From NCBI GenBank assembly GCA_903938205.1, contig CAJACJ010000266.1, positions 1 to 8,901 on the forward strand: a stretch of 8,901 nucleotides of DNA. Direction: 5' to 3'. The stretch is from an uncultured bacterium. Lineage in GTDB: Bacteria; Planctomycetota; Phycisphaerae; Phycisphaerales; SM1A02. The notes beneath the pieces are model-generated. The model ran no database searches. It saw only the letters and a list, made by a program, of their open reading frames with translations, and was not told the DNA's origin. The position numbers and the translations under genes were made by a program. This document shows, piece by piece, positions 1 to 7,027 of the stretch (its first letter is position 1; each line of letters opens with the position of its first letter).

Positions 1-23
1 CCGTCTGGACCGGGAGTGGGTCG

Positions 24-932
24 TTGACATCACAAGCGCGTGAGCCCCTTCTTCTGCAATATTCAAGCGATTGTGTCGATAAAACCAATTCGCACGCTGT
101 CGCAACACTCACTTTCAATGATCCAGATCGTCGCAATGCTCTTGGCGACGACATGTTCACCGCGCTTGAAAACGCCCTGGCCGATATTCAAAAAAACTGC
201 GCCGCACAAAATACAAATCAATTTGGCGCCACAACCAATTCGTTTCATAATTCCGCAACACGCGTAGTTGTTCTTTGCGCAAATGGTCCTTCGTTCTGCG
301 CTGGATTTGATCTGCGCGCCGTTGCCAACGACGCAAGTGTTTCGCAACCCGTGCTCTCCAACTATTTACATCGCCTTCATCGCTGTGTGGAAATTATTTC
401 ACAACTGCCGGCCATAACTATCGCAGCGGTTTCTGGTGCCGCACTTGCTGGCGGGTGCGCACTTGTCTCGGCCTGTGATTTTGTCATCGCAACTCCCGAC
501 GCCAAGTTTGGATATCCAACTCACGCCATTGGTTTATCACCAGCCATTAGTGGCCCAACACTTTCTTCGCGCATGGGCCTAGGCGCCGCGCGTGAGTTGT
601 TGTTGGGCGGCCAGCTTATAAGTGGCGCGCGCGCGTTTGAGTTGGGTTTTGCTTCGCACTTGATCACCGCGTCGTTGGCGTGCGAAAACCCGCCCCATCA
701 AGTTTCTGCGCATAATCACACAAGCGCGCTCGCTCTAGAAACTTCCAATCTCACAAATATTTTGTTGGCCAAGGGCCCACTGGCGCTTTTCACAACCAAG
801 CATTGGCTGCAACAACTTGATCCACTTTCACACCATACGCATCGCTCGTCGGCTCTTTCAGCCAGTCATTCTGGTATTGGCAGCGCCGAAAGTGTTGATC
901 GGGTTGCTGCTGTTTGGAAGCAGCGCGCTTAG
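24..932 (+). CDS. Crotonase-fold protein (enoyl-CoA hydratase/isomerase family), likely catalytically altered
   Basis: A 302-residue crotonase-superfamily protein, expected to bind an acyl-CoA thioester in the cytoplasm. The fold is shown by VATLTFNDPDRRNAL near residue 26, the oxyanion-hole segment SFCAGFDL, and AGGCALVSACD around 142-152. The two glutamates that activate water in classical enoyl-CoA hydratases are missing: the first position is A146 and the second is T166 (GYPTHAIGL where relatives have PE). It is longer than the usual 255-265 residues because of an Asn/Thr-rich insertion around residues 57-80 and a His/Ser-rich stretch near 225-240. The chosen start is TTG at 24 with GGGAG at 12-16. 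The frame stays open to the left edge, so an earlier start cannot be excluded. It resembles the next gene throughout (TTKHWLQQLD against TTKRWLHELD), which suggests an old tandem duplication. Family is sure; substrate and activity are unknown. Confidence 0.85.
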   Translation: MTSQAREPLLLQYSSDCVDKTNSHAVATLTFNDPDRRNALGDDMFTALENALADIQKNCAAQNTNQFGATTNSFHNSATRVVVLCANGPSFCAGFDLRAVANDASVSQPVLSNYLHRLHRCVEIISQLPAITIAAVSGAALAGGCALVSACDFVIATPDAKFGYPTHAIGLSPAISGPTLSSRMGLGAARELLLGGQLISGARAFELGFASHLITASLACENPPHQVSAHNHTSALALETSNLTNILLAKGPLALFTTKHWLQQLDPLSHHTHRSSALSASHSGIGSAESVDRVAAVWKQRA

Positions 933-950
933 TTCGCTACTCTTTCATAC

Positions 951-1715
951 ATGAACGAGTTGGTCCACATCAATTCAGCACATTCCACCGCTGGAATTGT
1001 TCAAATTTCACTCAATCGCCCCGACGCTCGCAACGCGCTGAATTTTGAACTTATTGAACAACTTGAACACGCCGTAAAAACGGTCGCCGCAAATTCCGCC
1101 GCCCGCGTTCTTGTTCTATCTGGTAACGGAAAATCATTTTGCGCCGGCATGGATCTTCGCGGCGTTTTAAATGACGCGCAAAAAATGGGTCTCATGTTGC
1201 ATGGACTCGCGCGTGTGGGTTTAGCTCTTCGCAAACTTTCTATTCCAGTTATCGCAAAAGTTCAGGGCGCGGCTGTTGGTGGCGGGTGCGGCCTAGTGGT
1301 CGCCTGTGATTTTGCATTCACTCACGAACAAGCCAAATTGGGCTACCCAGAGGTTGATCTTGGTGTGTGTCCCGCGGTTGTTGCTCCGTTTCTTATTTCA
1401 AAAGTCGGCGCGGGTCGCGCGCGCTCTCTCCTTCTTGCGGGCGGACTTGTTGATGGTAAAGAAGCCGTGCGCATTGGCCTTGCAACACACTTGGTTTCTG
1501 TTGATGAACTTGATAGCGCAACAACGGACTTCGCTCAAAAATTATCCACGGGTGGTCCAAACGCTATCGCTACCACCAAGCGTTGGTTGCATGAACTTGA
1601 TGGTCTTCTTGACGAATCCACTTTGTCCAAGGCCGCTGATCTTTCCGCCACAATCATTGCTGGCAACGAAGCGCAAGAACGATTGCGTGCCCGCTTTGAA
1701 ACACATCAAAAATAA
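951..1715 (+). CDS. Enoyl-CoA hydratase/isomerase family protein, 3-methylglutaconyl-CoA hydratase-like
   Basis: A 254-residue protein of normal crotonase length. It has the N-terminal strand motif VQISLNRPDARNALN, the oxyanion-hole segment SFCAGMDLRG, GGGCGLVVACD around 111-120, and LGYPEVDLGVCPAVVAPF around 130-147. The first catalytic glutamate position is G114, while the second is kept as E134. Gly-Leu at the first site and a (P/S)EV..G..PAV segment at the second resemble, from memory, the bacterial LiuC type of 3-methylglutaconyl-CoA hydratase in leucine breakdown. That would fit the leucine dehydrogenase and E1/E2 genes downstream, but the substrate is inferred. The ATG at 951 lies 18 bases after the previous stop with no obvious Shine-Dalgarno site, so translation may depend on coupling to the upstream gene. 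The gene is an apparent tandem paralog of the gene before it. Confidence 0.9.
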   Translation: MNELVHINSAHSTAGIVQISLNRPDARNALNFELIEQLEHAVKTVAANSAARVLVLSGNGKSFCAGMDLRGVLNDAQKMGLMLHGLARVGLALRKLSIPVIAKVQGAAVGGGCGLVVACDFAFTHEQAKLGYPEVDLGVCPAVVAPFLISKVGAGRARSLLLAGGLVDGKEAVRIGLATHLVSVDELDSATTDFAQKLSTGGPNAIATTKRWLHELDGLLDESTLSKAADLSATIIAGNEAQERLRARFETHQK

Positions 1716-1718
1716 ATC

Positions 1719-2600
1719 ATGAATCAAGCTCCTCTTCCAGTTGAAATTCGAGCGGACAAGATTGCGGTTCTTTCACTCATTCCAAATCCATCCAAGCCGC
1801 GCGGTGGCGTTGTTGTGCTTGATCGTTGGTTGATTGATTCACTTGATGCGTCCCTCTGCAAACTTGCGGAACAGGATTTATGCGGACTTATTCTTCAAAG
1901 CGCGAGCGAGCGTGTGTTTGTGGCCGGCGCGGATCTTGCGGAAATCGACTCTCTCAACGACGCAGACCTTGATTTGTATTTGCGCGCTGGAAGCGTGGCC
2001 TACGGACGCATCACTAAACTTCCATTCACAAGTGTTGCAATTATTCACAAGGCCGCGCTTGGTGGCGGACTTGAACTTGCCATGCACTGCGACGCGCTGA
2101 TTGGTGCGACACCCGCGCAAGGTGAAAAAAGTTGGAAGGTTGGACTTCCAGAATGTGGTCTAGAAATTTGTCCGGGTTGGGGCGGCACCATGATGCTTGC
2201 CGCTCGCATGGATATTTCCAAGGCCATCGTTGCCACGTGCACCGGAACTCCATTTGATGCAACCGATATTCCAACCGGCTTGTTCGCAAAAAATATTTCA
2301 GCTGGTGAATCACCTGTCGAAGTTGCGGCTACCTGGATTCACGCCAATCCAAAAATCCAAACACTTCGCTCACCGCTTTCAATAGCCGACCCACAATTTC
2401 ACCAAGCAACATTCGCCGCGCTTGAACAACTTCAAACAACGTTGCCAAACACCGCCGCCGCGCGCGCTGTGGTTGACGCAATAAAGACGGGTTTGCAGCA
2501 CGGATTTCAGGCTGGCGTCCTAAGCGAACAAAAACACCTTATTGAATTGCGGCATACTCCCGAGACTCGTGCGCGCCTTGATGCATTTTTGAAGCGATAA
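1719..2600 (+). CDS. Enoyl-CoA hydratase/isomerase family protein with both catalytic glutamates
   Basis: A 293-residue crotonase-fold protein likely to hydrate 2-enoyl-CoA to 3-hydroxyacyl-CoA. The oxyanion-hole segment is RVFVAGADLAEID. GGGLELAMHCD places the first catalytic glutamate at E119, and GLPECGLEICPGWGGT places the second at E145. Relative to rat mitochondrial hydratase, the segment between them carries about six extra residues (around QGEKSW). The N-terminal 35 residues differ from a typical crotonase start, with a Pro-rich NPSKPRGG region. The CoA-binding half resembles the hydratase part of FadB/FadJ, but no 3-hydroxyacyl-CoA dehydrogenase domain follows, so it is a stand-alone hydratase. 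The ATG begins three bases after the upstream stop (TAA at 1713-1715), with no good Shine-Dalgarno site, which suggests translational coupling within an operon. The exact acyl substrate cannot be read from sequence. Confidence 0.92.
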   Translation: MNQAPLPVEIRADKIAVLSLIPNPSKPRGGVVVLDRWLIDSLDASLCKLAEQDLCGLILQSASERVFVAGADLAEIDSLNDADLDLYLRAGSVAYGRITKLPFTSVAIIHKAALGGGLELAMHCDALIGATPAQGEKSWKVGLPECGLEICPGWGGTMMLAARMDISKAIVATCTGTPFDATDIPTGLFAKNISAGESPVEVAATWIHANPKIQTLRSPLSIADPQFHQATFAALEQLQTTLPNTAAARAVVDAIKTGLQHGFQAGVLSEQKHLIELRHTPETRARLDAFLKR

Positions 2601-2623
2601 ACCCTGCAATCAATTAGGCTGCA

Positions 2624-2646
2624 TGTATATTTCAAAATAATTTACA
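2624..2646. promoter_or_regulatory. Candidate operator: imperfect AT-rich inverted repeat upstream of the acyl-CoA dehydrogenase
   Basis: The arms TGTATATT (2624-2631) and AATTTACA (2639-2646) are inverted repeats matching at 7 of 8 positions around a 7-base spacer. The left arm contains TATATT, a 5-of-6 match to a sigma-70 -10 box, though with no good -35 box upstream. A weak alternative promoter lies downstream: TTGATC at 2665-2670, 17 bases, then TTGAAT at 2688-2693. The site sits in the 129-base gap between the hydratase and dehydrogenase genes, the largest gap in the window and the likeliest place for an internal promoter. AT-rich DNA gives such repeats by chance, so this is tentative. 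Confidence 0.28.
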
Positions 2647-2718
2647 CCAGAAGTTTTTTAGGGGTTGATCCTTGTCGCTCGTCAGCGTTGAATAGACAAA
2701 CTTGTCCTGACCATCTTT

Positions 2719-2723
2719 AGGAG
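2719..2723 (+). promoter_or_regulatory. Ribosome binding site of the acyl-CoA dehydrogenase gene
   Basis: AGGAG lies six bases before the ATG at 2730. It is the strongest Shine-Dalgarno match in the window and fixes the start codon of the acyl-CoA dehydrogenase. Confidence 0.75.
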
Positions 2724-2729
2724 TTTATT

Positions 2730-4670
2730 ATGTCCGCCACCAATCTTGCCACTGATTTGAAAAACGTTTCTGAAAAAGATCGCAAACAAATCGAGCAAGC
2801 TCAAGAAATGCTTGGGCCAGATCCGGCCAAGATGGGTCTTGTGAAGAATTATTTTTGGGGCAACTTCCGCGAGAGTGTTGCGTTTCCGTATCCAGAAAGT
2901 TCCGCCGAAGAAACAGCGCGCTGCGATCAACTTCTTGCCGCGCTTGATCAATACTTAAAGACTGAGCACCCAGCAATTGAGATTGATCAAAAGCAGGAAA
3001 TTCCAGAGTGGGTTGTGAAGCGACTCTTTGATTTGGGCGCGCTTGGCATGACTATTCCGAAGGAATACGGCGGTGGAAATTTTGGAATCACCAGTTACAA
3101 CCGCTCGCTTGAACTCATTGGACGCTATTGCGGAAGCACCGCGGTGCTTGTGAGCGCTCATCAAAGTATTGGTTGCAAAGCCCTGATGCTCTTTGGAAAT
3201 CCAGAACAAAAGAGCCGTTTTTTACCAAGAATGGCTAAGGATTCACTTTCCGCGTTTTGCCTGAGTGAGCCCAATGTTGGTTGCGACGCCGGTGGCCAGG
3301 AAACGCGTTGTGAAATCAGTCCTTGCGGAAACTTCTACATCCTCAATGGTGAAAAGAAATGGGCCACAAGCGCGGCGCTTGCTGGTTTCTTCACCGTCAT
3401 GACAAAACAAAAACTGAAAGACCCAAAGACAGGAAAAGAAAAGGACGCAGTCAGCGCGCTGATTTGCACTCCCGACATGGAGGGTGTTGAAATCTTCAGC
3501 CGCAATCGTTCCAAGTGCGGCATTCGCGGAACATGGCAAGCGCGCATCAAGCTCACCAACGTCAAGGTGCCCAAGGAAAATCTTCTTCACAAAGAAGGTC
3601 GCGGACTCAACGTTGCGCTGACCTGTTTAAATTATGGTCGTTGCACGCTCAGTGCGGGCATGTTGGGCGGCGCCACATACGCCTTTGAACAAGCGTGTAA
3701 ATGGGCTAATTATCGCTATCAATTCGACCGCCCCATCGCGGAGTTTGATCTCATTCAAGAAAAAATCGCGCGCATGGGTGCGCGCCTATATGCCATGGAC
3801 GCCATTCTGTACATGACCACGGGTTTCCTTGATCGACATGACGACGACATCATGTTGGAAACCGCAATGTGCAAAGTGTTCTGCAGCGAAATGGGTTTCC
3901 GCATTGTGGATGACACCATGCAAATCATGGGCGGCGAAAGTTACATAACTGAAAATGGCATTGAGCGAATTTGGCGCGACTCGCGCATTAACATTATTGT
4001 TGAAGGCGCCAACGAAGTCATGCACAGTTTCATTTTCGCATATGGCTCCAAGCAACTTGGCGAGTGGATGCTTTCCGTTCGCGCAAATCCGCTGAAGGCC
4101 GTCAGTAGTGCTGTCAAAATTGGCAGCGAACTTTTTCTAGGCATTCGTGGTGGTCTTCCAAGGGCCGACAAATTGCATCCGCGCCTGCGACATTTTGGTT
4201 TATCAACCATGATGCATATTCGTGAACACAGCCATCAGGTAAAGATGGCTTTCAAAGAGCACGAGGAAAAACTCATCACAAACCAAACCGTGCAAGCACG
4301 TCTTTCCATGTGCGCGCTTTGGATTCACGCCATGGTGTGCTCGCTTTCCAAACTTGATCGCGCGCTGCGAAATGGTCTTGAAGGCAACGCTCTTGAACAC
4401 GATATGGCCATGGTTGAACATCTTGTGGCCATGGCAAATCTCGAAATTCAGGCGGAAATTCGCTCGTTGCACCACAATACGGATTCCACAATGAAGCGCG
4501 CCGCGGCCGCCGCAATGAAGCGTTCCGACTCGCTTCCAAATTCCTTGTACGCCATTCCAGAGCGCACTATGGATTTAAAGGCGCGTGGTTCTGGCCAAAA
4601 AGTAAATCAGTCACCCATTCCACAATTTGGTTCTGGAAGTGTGTTTGATGGAATCAAGGTTGGAAAATAG
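2730..4670 (+). CDS. Acyl-CoA dehydrogenase, VLCAD/ACAD9-type with C-terminal extension
   Basis: A 646-residue FAD-dependent acyl-CoA dehydrogenase that would oxidise an acyl-CoA to the trans-2-enoyl-CoA and pass electrons to an electron-transfer flavoprotein. Family motifs appear in order: SAHQSIGCKALMLFG, the first signature AFCLSEPNVGCDAGG (from residue 175), SPCGNFYILNGEKKW, and the second signature QIMGGESYITENGIERIWRD (398-417). IIVEGANEV places the predicted catalytic base at E425, the position used in medium- and very-long-chain enzymes rather than the isovaleryl-CoA dehydrogenase position. Length well above the usual 380-400 residues reflects an N-terminal extension of about 60 residues and a C-terminal region of about 190 residues, as in VLCAD/ACAD9 relatives. 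It starts a new block after a 129-base gap and lies 47 bases before leucine dehydrogenase. A role in branched acyl-CoA oxidation is suggested by context; a straight-chain substrate remains possible. Confidence 0.95.
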   Translation: MSATNLATDLKNVSEKDRKQIEQAQEMLGPDPAKMGLVKNYFWGNFRESVAFPYPESSAEETARCDQLLAALDQYLKTEHPAIEIDQKQEIPEWVVKRLFDLGALGMTIPKEYGGGNFGITSYNRSLELIGRYCGSTAVLVSAHQSIGCKALMLFGNPEQKSRFLPRMAKDSLSAFCLSEPNVGCDAGGQETRCEISPCGNFYILNGEKKWATSAALAGFFTVMTKQKLKDPKTGKEKDAVSALICTPDMEGVEIFSRNRSKCGIRGTWQARIKLTNVKVPKENLLHKEGRGLNVALTCLNYGRCTLSAGMLGGATYAFEQACKWANYRYQFDRPIAEFDLIQEKIARMGARLYAMDAILYMTTGFLDRHDDDIMLETAMCKVFCSEMGFRIVDDTMQIMGGESYITENGIERIWRDSRINIIVEGANEVMHSFIFAYGSKQLGEWMLSVRANPLKAVSSAVKIGSELFLGIRGGLPRADKLHPRLRHFGLSTMMHIREHSHQVKMAFKEHEEKLITNQTVQARLSMCALWIHAMVCSLSKLDRALRNGLEGNALEHDMAMVEHLVAMANLEIQAEIRSLHHNTDSTMKRAAAAAMKRSDSLPNSLYAIPERTMDLKARGSGQKVNQSPIPQFGSGSVFDGIKVGK

Positions 4671-4717
4671 TTTGGTGTTGTCATTTCTTTCTTTAACTCA
4701 TACGGAAGGTTGCACTC

Positions 4718-5794
4718 ATGAAACTTTTTGAAACACTCGCGGATCATGGACACGAACGACTTTGTTTTCACCACGATCCAATCACGGGTCTTCGCTCCAT
4801 CATTGCCATTCACAGCACCGTTCTTGGCAACGCGCTTGGTGGCACGCGCCGCTGGGCATACTCCGATGAGGCAGAGGCAATTCGCGACGTGCTTCGACTT
4901 TCAGAAGGCATGACCTACAAGTCTGCTGCCGCTGATCTTCCAATGGGCGGCGCAAAAAGCGTCATCTTGATTAAGCCAGGTCAAGCCGCAACAGAAGCGG
5001 AAGGACGAGCCATGGGTCGCTTTGTTGACACCATGAATGGCGCCTATATCGCGGCTGAAGATGTTGGCGTGACGCCGCAATTCTGCGATTGGATGGCTGA
5101 AGAAACTCAACACGTCATGGGTGGTGAAACCGTGAGTCATGGTGGCGACCCAAGTCCGTTCACCGCGACCGGTTGCTTTAACGCCATGAAGGCGTGCTTA
5201 AAACACCTTGGTCGTAAGGTTGATTTCTCAGGCATGACGGTTGGCGTGCAAGGTGTCGGCGCAACGGGTTACCGTGTTGCCAAATTGTGCAAAGAAGCCG
5301 GCGCCAAAGTCATTGCAAGCGATGTCAATCGCAGCGCTCTTGAGAAGGCCGTGAAAGAACTTGGAATTTCCGCGGTGGGCGAAAATGAAAATATTTTCAC
5401 CACCAAGGTCGACATTCTCGCTCCGTGCGCGCTTGGTGGCATTCTTGATGACCGAACCATTACCAATCTCAAGTGTGAAATTGTGTGTGGCACCGCCAAC
5501 AATCAGTTGCTGCACGCAATTGATGATGGTGCGCGCCTGAAAAAGTGCGGCATTTTGTATGGTCCAGATTTTGTTGTCAACGCCGGTGGTCTTATTCGCT
5601 TGGCTGGCTTGTATTTGGGAATGACAGAAGGCCAGATCAATCAAAAAATTGAGCAAATTGAGCACACAACAAGTTCAGTATTGAAAGAGGCAAATTCCGC
5701 ACACAGCACGCACGAAGCTGCTGTCGCGTATGCCAAGCGTCGTATTGAACACGGTCGCGCAAATTCAAAACGGGTCACCACCACCGCTTCATAA
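4718..5794 (+). CDS. ldh: Leucine dehydrogenase (Glu/Leu/Phe/Val dehydrogenase family)
   Basis: A 358-residue NAD-dependent amino acid dehydrogenase that would reversibly deaminate leucine, valine or isoleucine to the 2-oxoacid and ammonia. Residue numbering matches Bacillus leucine dehydrogenase closely in the N-terminal half: K68 (in MTYKSAAA) and K80 (in PMGGAKSV) are the catalytic lysines, D115 follows in AAEDVG, and L40 and A113 lie at side-chain pocket positions. The C-terminal half has a Rossmann motif GVGATG (179-184) and an acidic strand end at D202 (IASDVN), which predicts NAD rather than NADP use. PDFVVNAGG near residue 283 is also typical. Two pocket valines of the Bacillus enzyme appear as L292 and L295, so substrate preference may differ. 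The start is supported by GGAAGG at 4704-4709, eight bases before the ATG. Placement just before the E1/E2 genes supports branched-chain amino acid breakdown. Phenylalanine or valine dehydrogenase are the alternatives. Confidence 0.93.
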   Translation: MKLFETLADHGHERLCFHHDPITGLRSIIAIHSTVLGNALGGTRRWAYSDEAEAIRDVLRLSEGMTYKSAAADLPMGGAKSVILIKPGQAATEAEGRAMGRFVDTMNGAYIAAEDVGVTPQFCDWMAEETQHVMGGETVSHGGDPSPFTATGCFNAMKACLKHLGRKVDFSGMTVGVQGVGATGYRVAKLCKEAGAKVIASDVNRSALEKAVKELGISAVGENENIFTTKVDILAPCALGGILDDRTITNLKCEIVCGTANNQLLHAIDDGARLKKCGILYGPDFVVNAGGLIRLAGLYLGMTEGQINQKIEQIEHTTSSVLKEANSAHSTHEAAVAYAKRRIEHGRANSKRVTTTAS

Positions 5795-5870
5795 TTCTCT
5801 GAAGTCGTTCGGTACACTTTTGCAATCGCCATAAGGTCTGCTGTCATTATTTGAAAAATTTATTTGTCAC

Positions 5871-5876
5871 AGGAAG
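5871..5876 (+). promoter_or_regulatory. Ribosome binding site deciding the E1 alpha start
   Basis: AGGAAG lies five bases before the ATG at 5882. An in-frame TTG at 5864 would add six residues, but this Shine-Dalgarno site would then fall inside the coding sequence, and the TTG itself has no such site. The ATG is therefore preferred. Confidence 0.7.
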
Positions 5877-5881
5877 TCACC

Positions 5882-7015
5882 ATGCCAATCAAAAGCGCTT
5901 TCACTACCACTATTGATCACGTCTCTATTCTGGACGCGAACGCCAACTTTGATGAGAAGTTGGGTGCCGGTCTCATTCCTGACGCGGATCTTGTTCGCCT
6001 GTATGAGCACATGTGTGTGTGTCGCCACCTTGATGAAGTCGCTTTCAAACTTCAACGCTCTGGTCGCATGGGAACTTTTCCACAGAACATGGGTCAAGAG
6101 GCCACAAGCATGGGCGCGGCGTATGCCTTGGACAAAACTGATTGGTTAGTTCCTTGCTACCGAGAAAATGCTGGTCTGTTTTGGCGCGGCCTTCCAATGG
6201 AAATGATTTTGTTGCATTGGATGGGTGATGAACGCGGCAACGCAATTCCGCGCGAGCTGTATTGCATGCCTCTTGCCATTCCTATTGGAACGCAAATGTT
6301 GCACGCCACCGGTTTGGCGTGGGCGTCTAAATATCGCGGTGAAAAGCGTCTTGCATGCACGTTCTTTGGCGATGGCGCAACCAGCGAAGGCGACTTCCAC
6401 GAAGCTATGAATTTCGCGGCAAATCTAGACATTCCTGTGATTTTCTTCTGCCAAAATAATTTCTGGGCCATCAGTGTTCCAGGAAAAATTCAGTGCTCCG
6501 CTCCAACCGTTGCGCAACGCGCCGTGGCGTACGGAATGGACACTATTCAGTGTGATGGCAACGATATTTTCTCCGTTGTGTATTGCGTGCGCAAGGCCGC
6601 CGCGCTTGCGCGCGAAAAAGGTCGTCCGTTCTTTATCGAGGCCGTCACCTATCGCTTGGGTGATCACACCACCGCCGATGACGCGCGTCGCTACCGCGAC
6701 CAAGCTGAAGTTGATGCGTGGAAAACCCGCGATCCAATTCTTCGCATTCGTAAATTCCTAACCACGCGCGGTCTTTGGGATGACACCAAGGAAGCCGCGC
6801 TTGCTGAGCGCGCTGAACGTGACGTGGCCGCAGCGGTTGAGCGTGCGGAATCCATCGCTCCACCAAGCCGCGACGATTTCTTCAACAACATGTTCGCGAC
6901 AATTCCACCAGACCTTGCGCTGCAACGCGACACCATGCAAACACATGGCATTGGTCAGGACCCATCCCAAATTGACGGCGCGGTTATTGAACTGCCCGCA
7001 AAAACTTCACACTAA
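5882..7015 (+). CDS. 2-oxoacid dehydrogenase E1 component, alpha subunit (branched-chain type by context)
   Basis: A 377-residue alpha subunit of the thiamine-diphosphate-dependent E1 decarboxylase of a 2-oxoacid dehydrogenase complex. It pairs with the beta subunit to decarboxylate the oxoacid and acylate the lipoyl group of E2. The thiamine-diphosphate/Mg motif is complete: GDGATSEGD begins at G163 and closes with QNN at 191-193. The active-site loop YRLGDHTTADDARRYR spans 257-272. PQNMGQEATSMG near residue 66 and CYRENAG near 92 are also family-typical. The overall pattern, including FFNNMFATIPPDL near the C-terminus, also recalls the pyruvate dehydrogenase E1 alpha of Gram-positive bacteria, so bkdAA and pdhA are both possible names. 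The leucine dehydrogenase directly upstream favours the branched-chain complex. The ATG at 5882 is chosen over a TTG at 5864 because of AGGAAG at 5871-5876. The beta subunit follows after 12 bases. Confidence 0.93.
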   Translation: MPIKSAFTTTIDHVSILDANANFDEKLGAGLIPDADLVRLYEHMCVCRHLDEVAFKLQRSGRMGTFPQNMGQEATSMGAAYALDKTDWLVPCYRENAGLFWRGLPMEMILLHWMGDERGNAIPRELYCMPLAIPIGTQMLHATGLAWASKYRGEKRLACTFFGDGATSEGDFHEAMNFAANLDIPVIFFCQNNFWAISVPGKIQCSAPTVAQRAVAYGMDTIQCDGNDIFSVVYCVRKAAALAREKGRPFFIEAVTYRLGDHTTADDARRYRDQAEVDAWKTRDPILRIRKFLTTRGLWDDTKEAALAERAERDVAAAVERAESIAPPSRDDFFNNMFATIPPDLALQRDTMQTHGIGQDPSQIDGAVIELPAKTSH

Positions 7016-7027
7016 AGGAACAACACC

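Noticed and set aside
2651..2664. T-run (six T at 2654-2659) as a rho-independent terminator after the third crotonase
   Set aside because: There is no GC-rich hairpin immediately upstream of the T-run.
5820..5850. Possible promoter TTGCAA with CATTAT before E1 alpha
   Set aside because: Each hexamer matches the consensus at only 4 of 6 positions and the spacing is 19 bases; AT-rich sequence makes this expected by chance.
5843..5870. Repeated TTATTTG and TGTCA words before E1 alpha, looked at as an operator
   Set aside because: They are direct, not inverted, and lie in an AT-rich run; they do not form a convincing binding site.
5864..5881. TTG start giving a six-residue longer E1 alpha
   Set aside because: The AGGAAG Shine-Dalgarno site at 5871-5876 lies inside this extension and is correctly spaced for the ATG at 5882.
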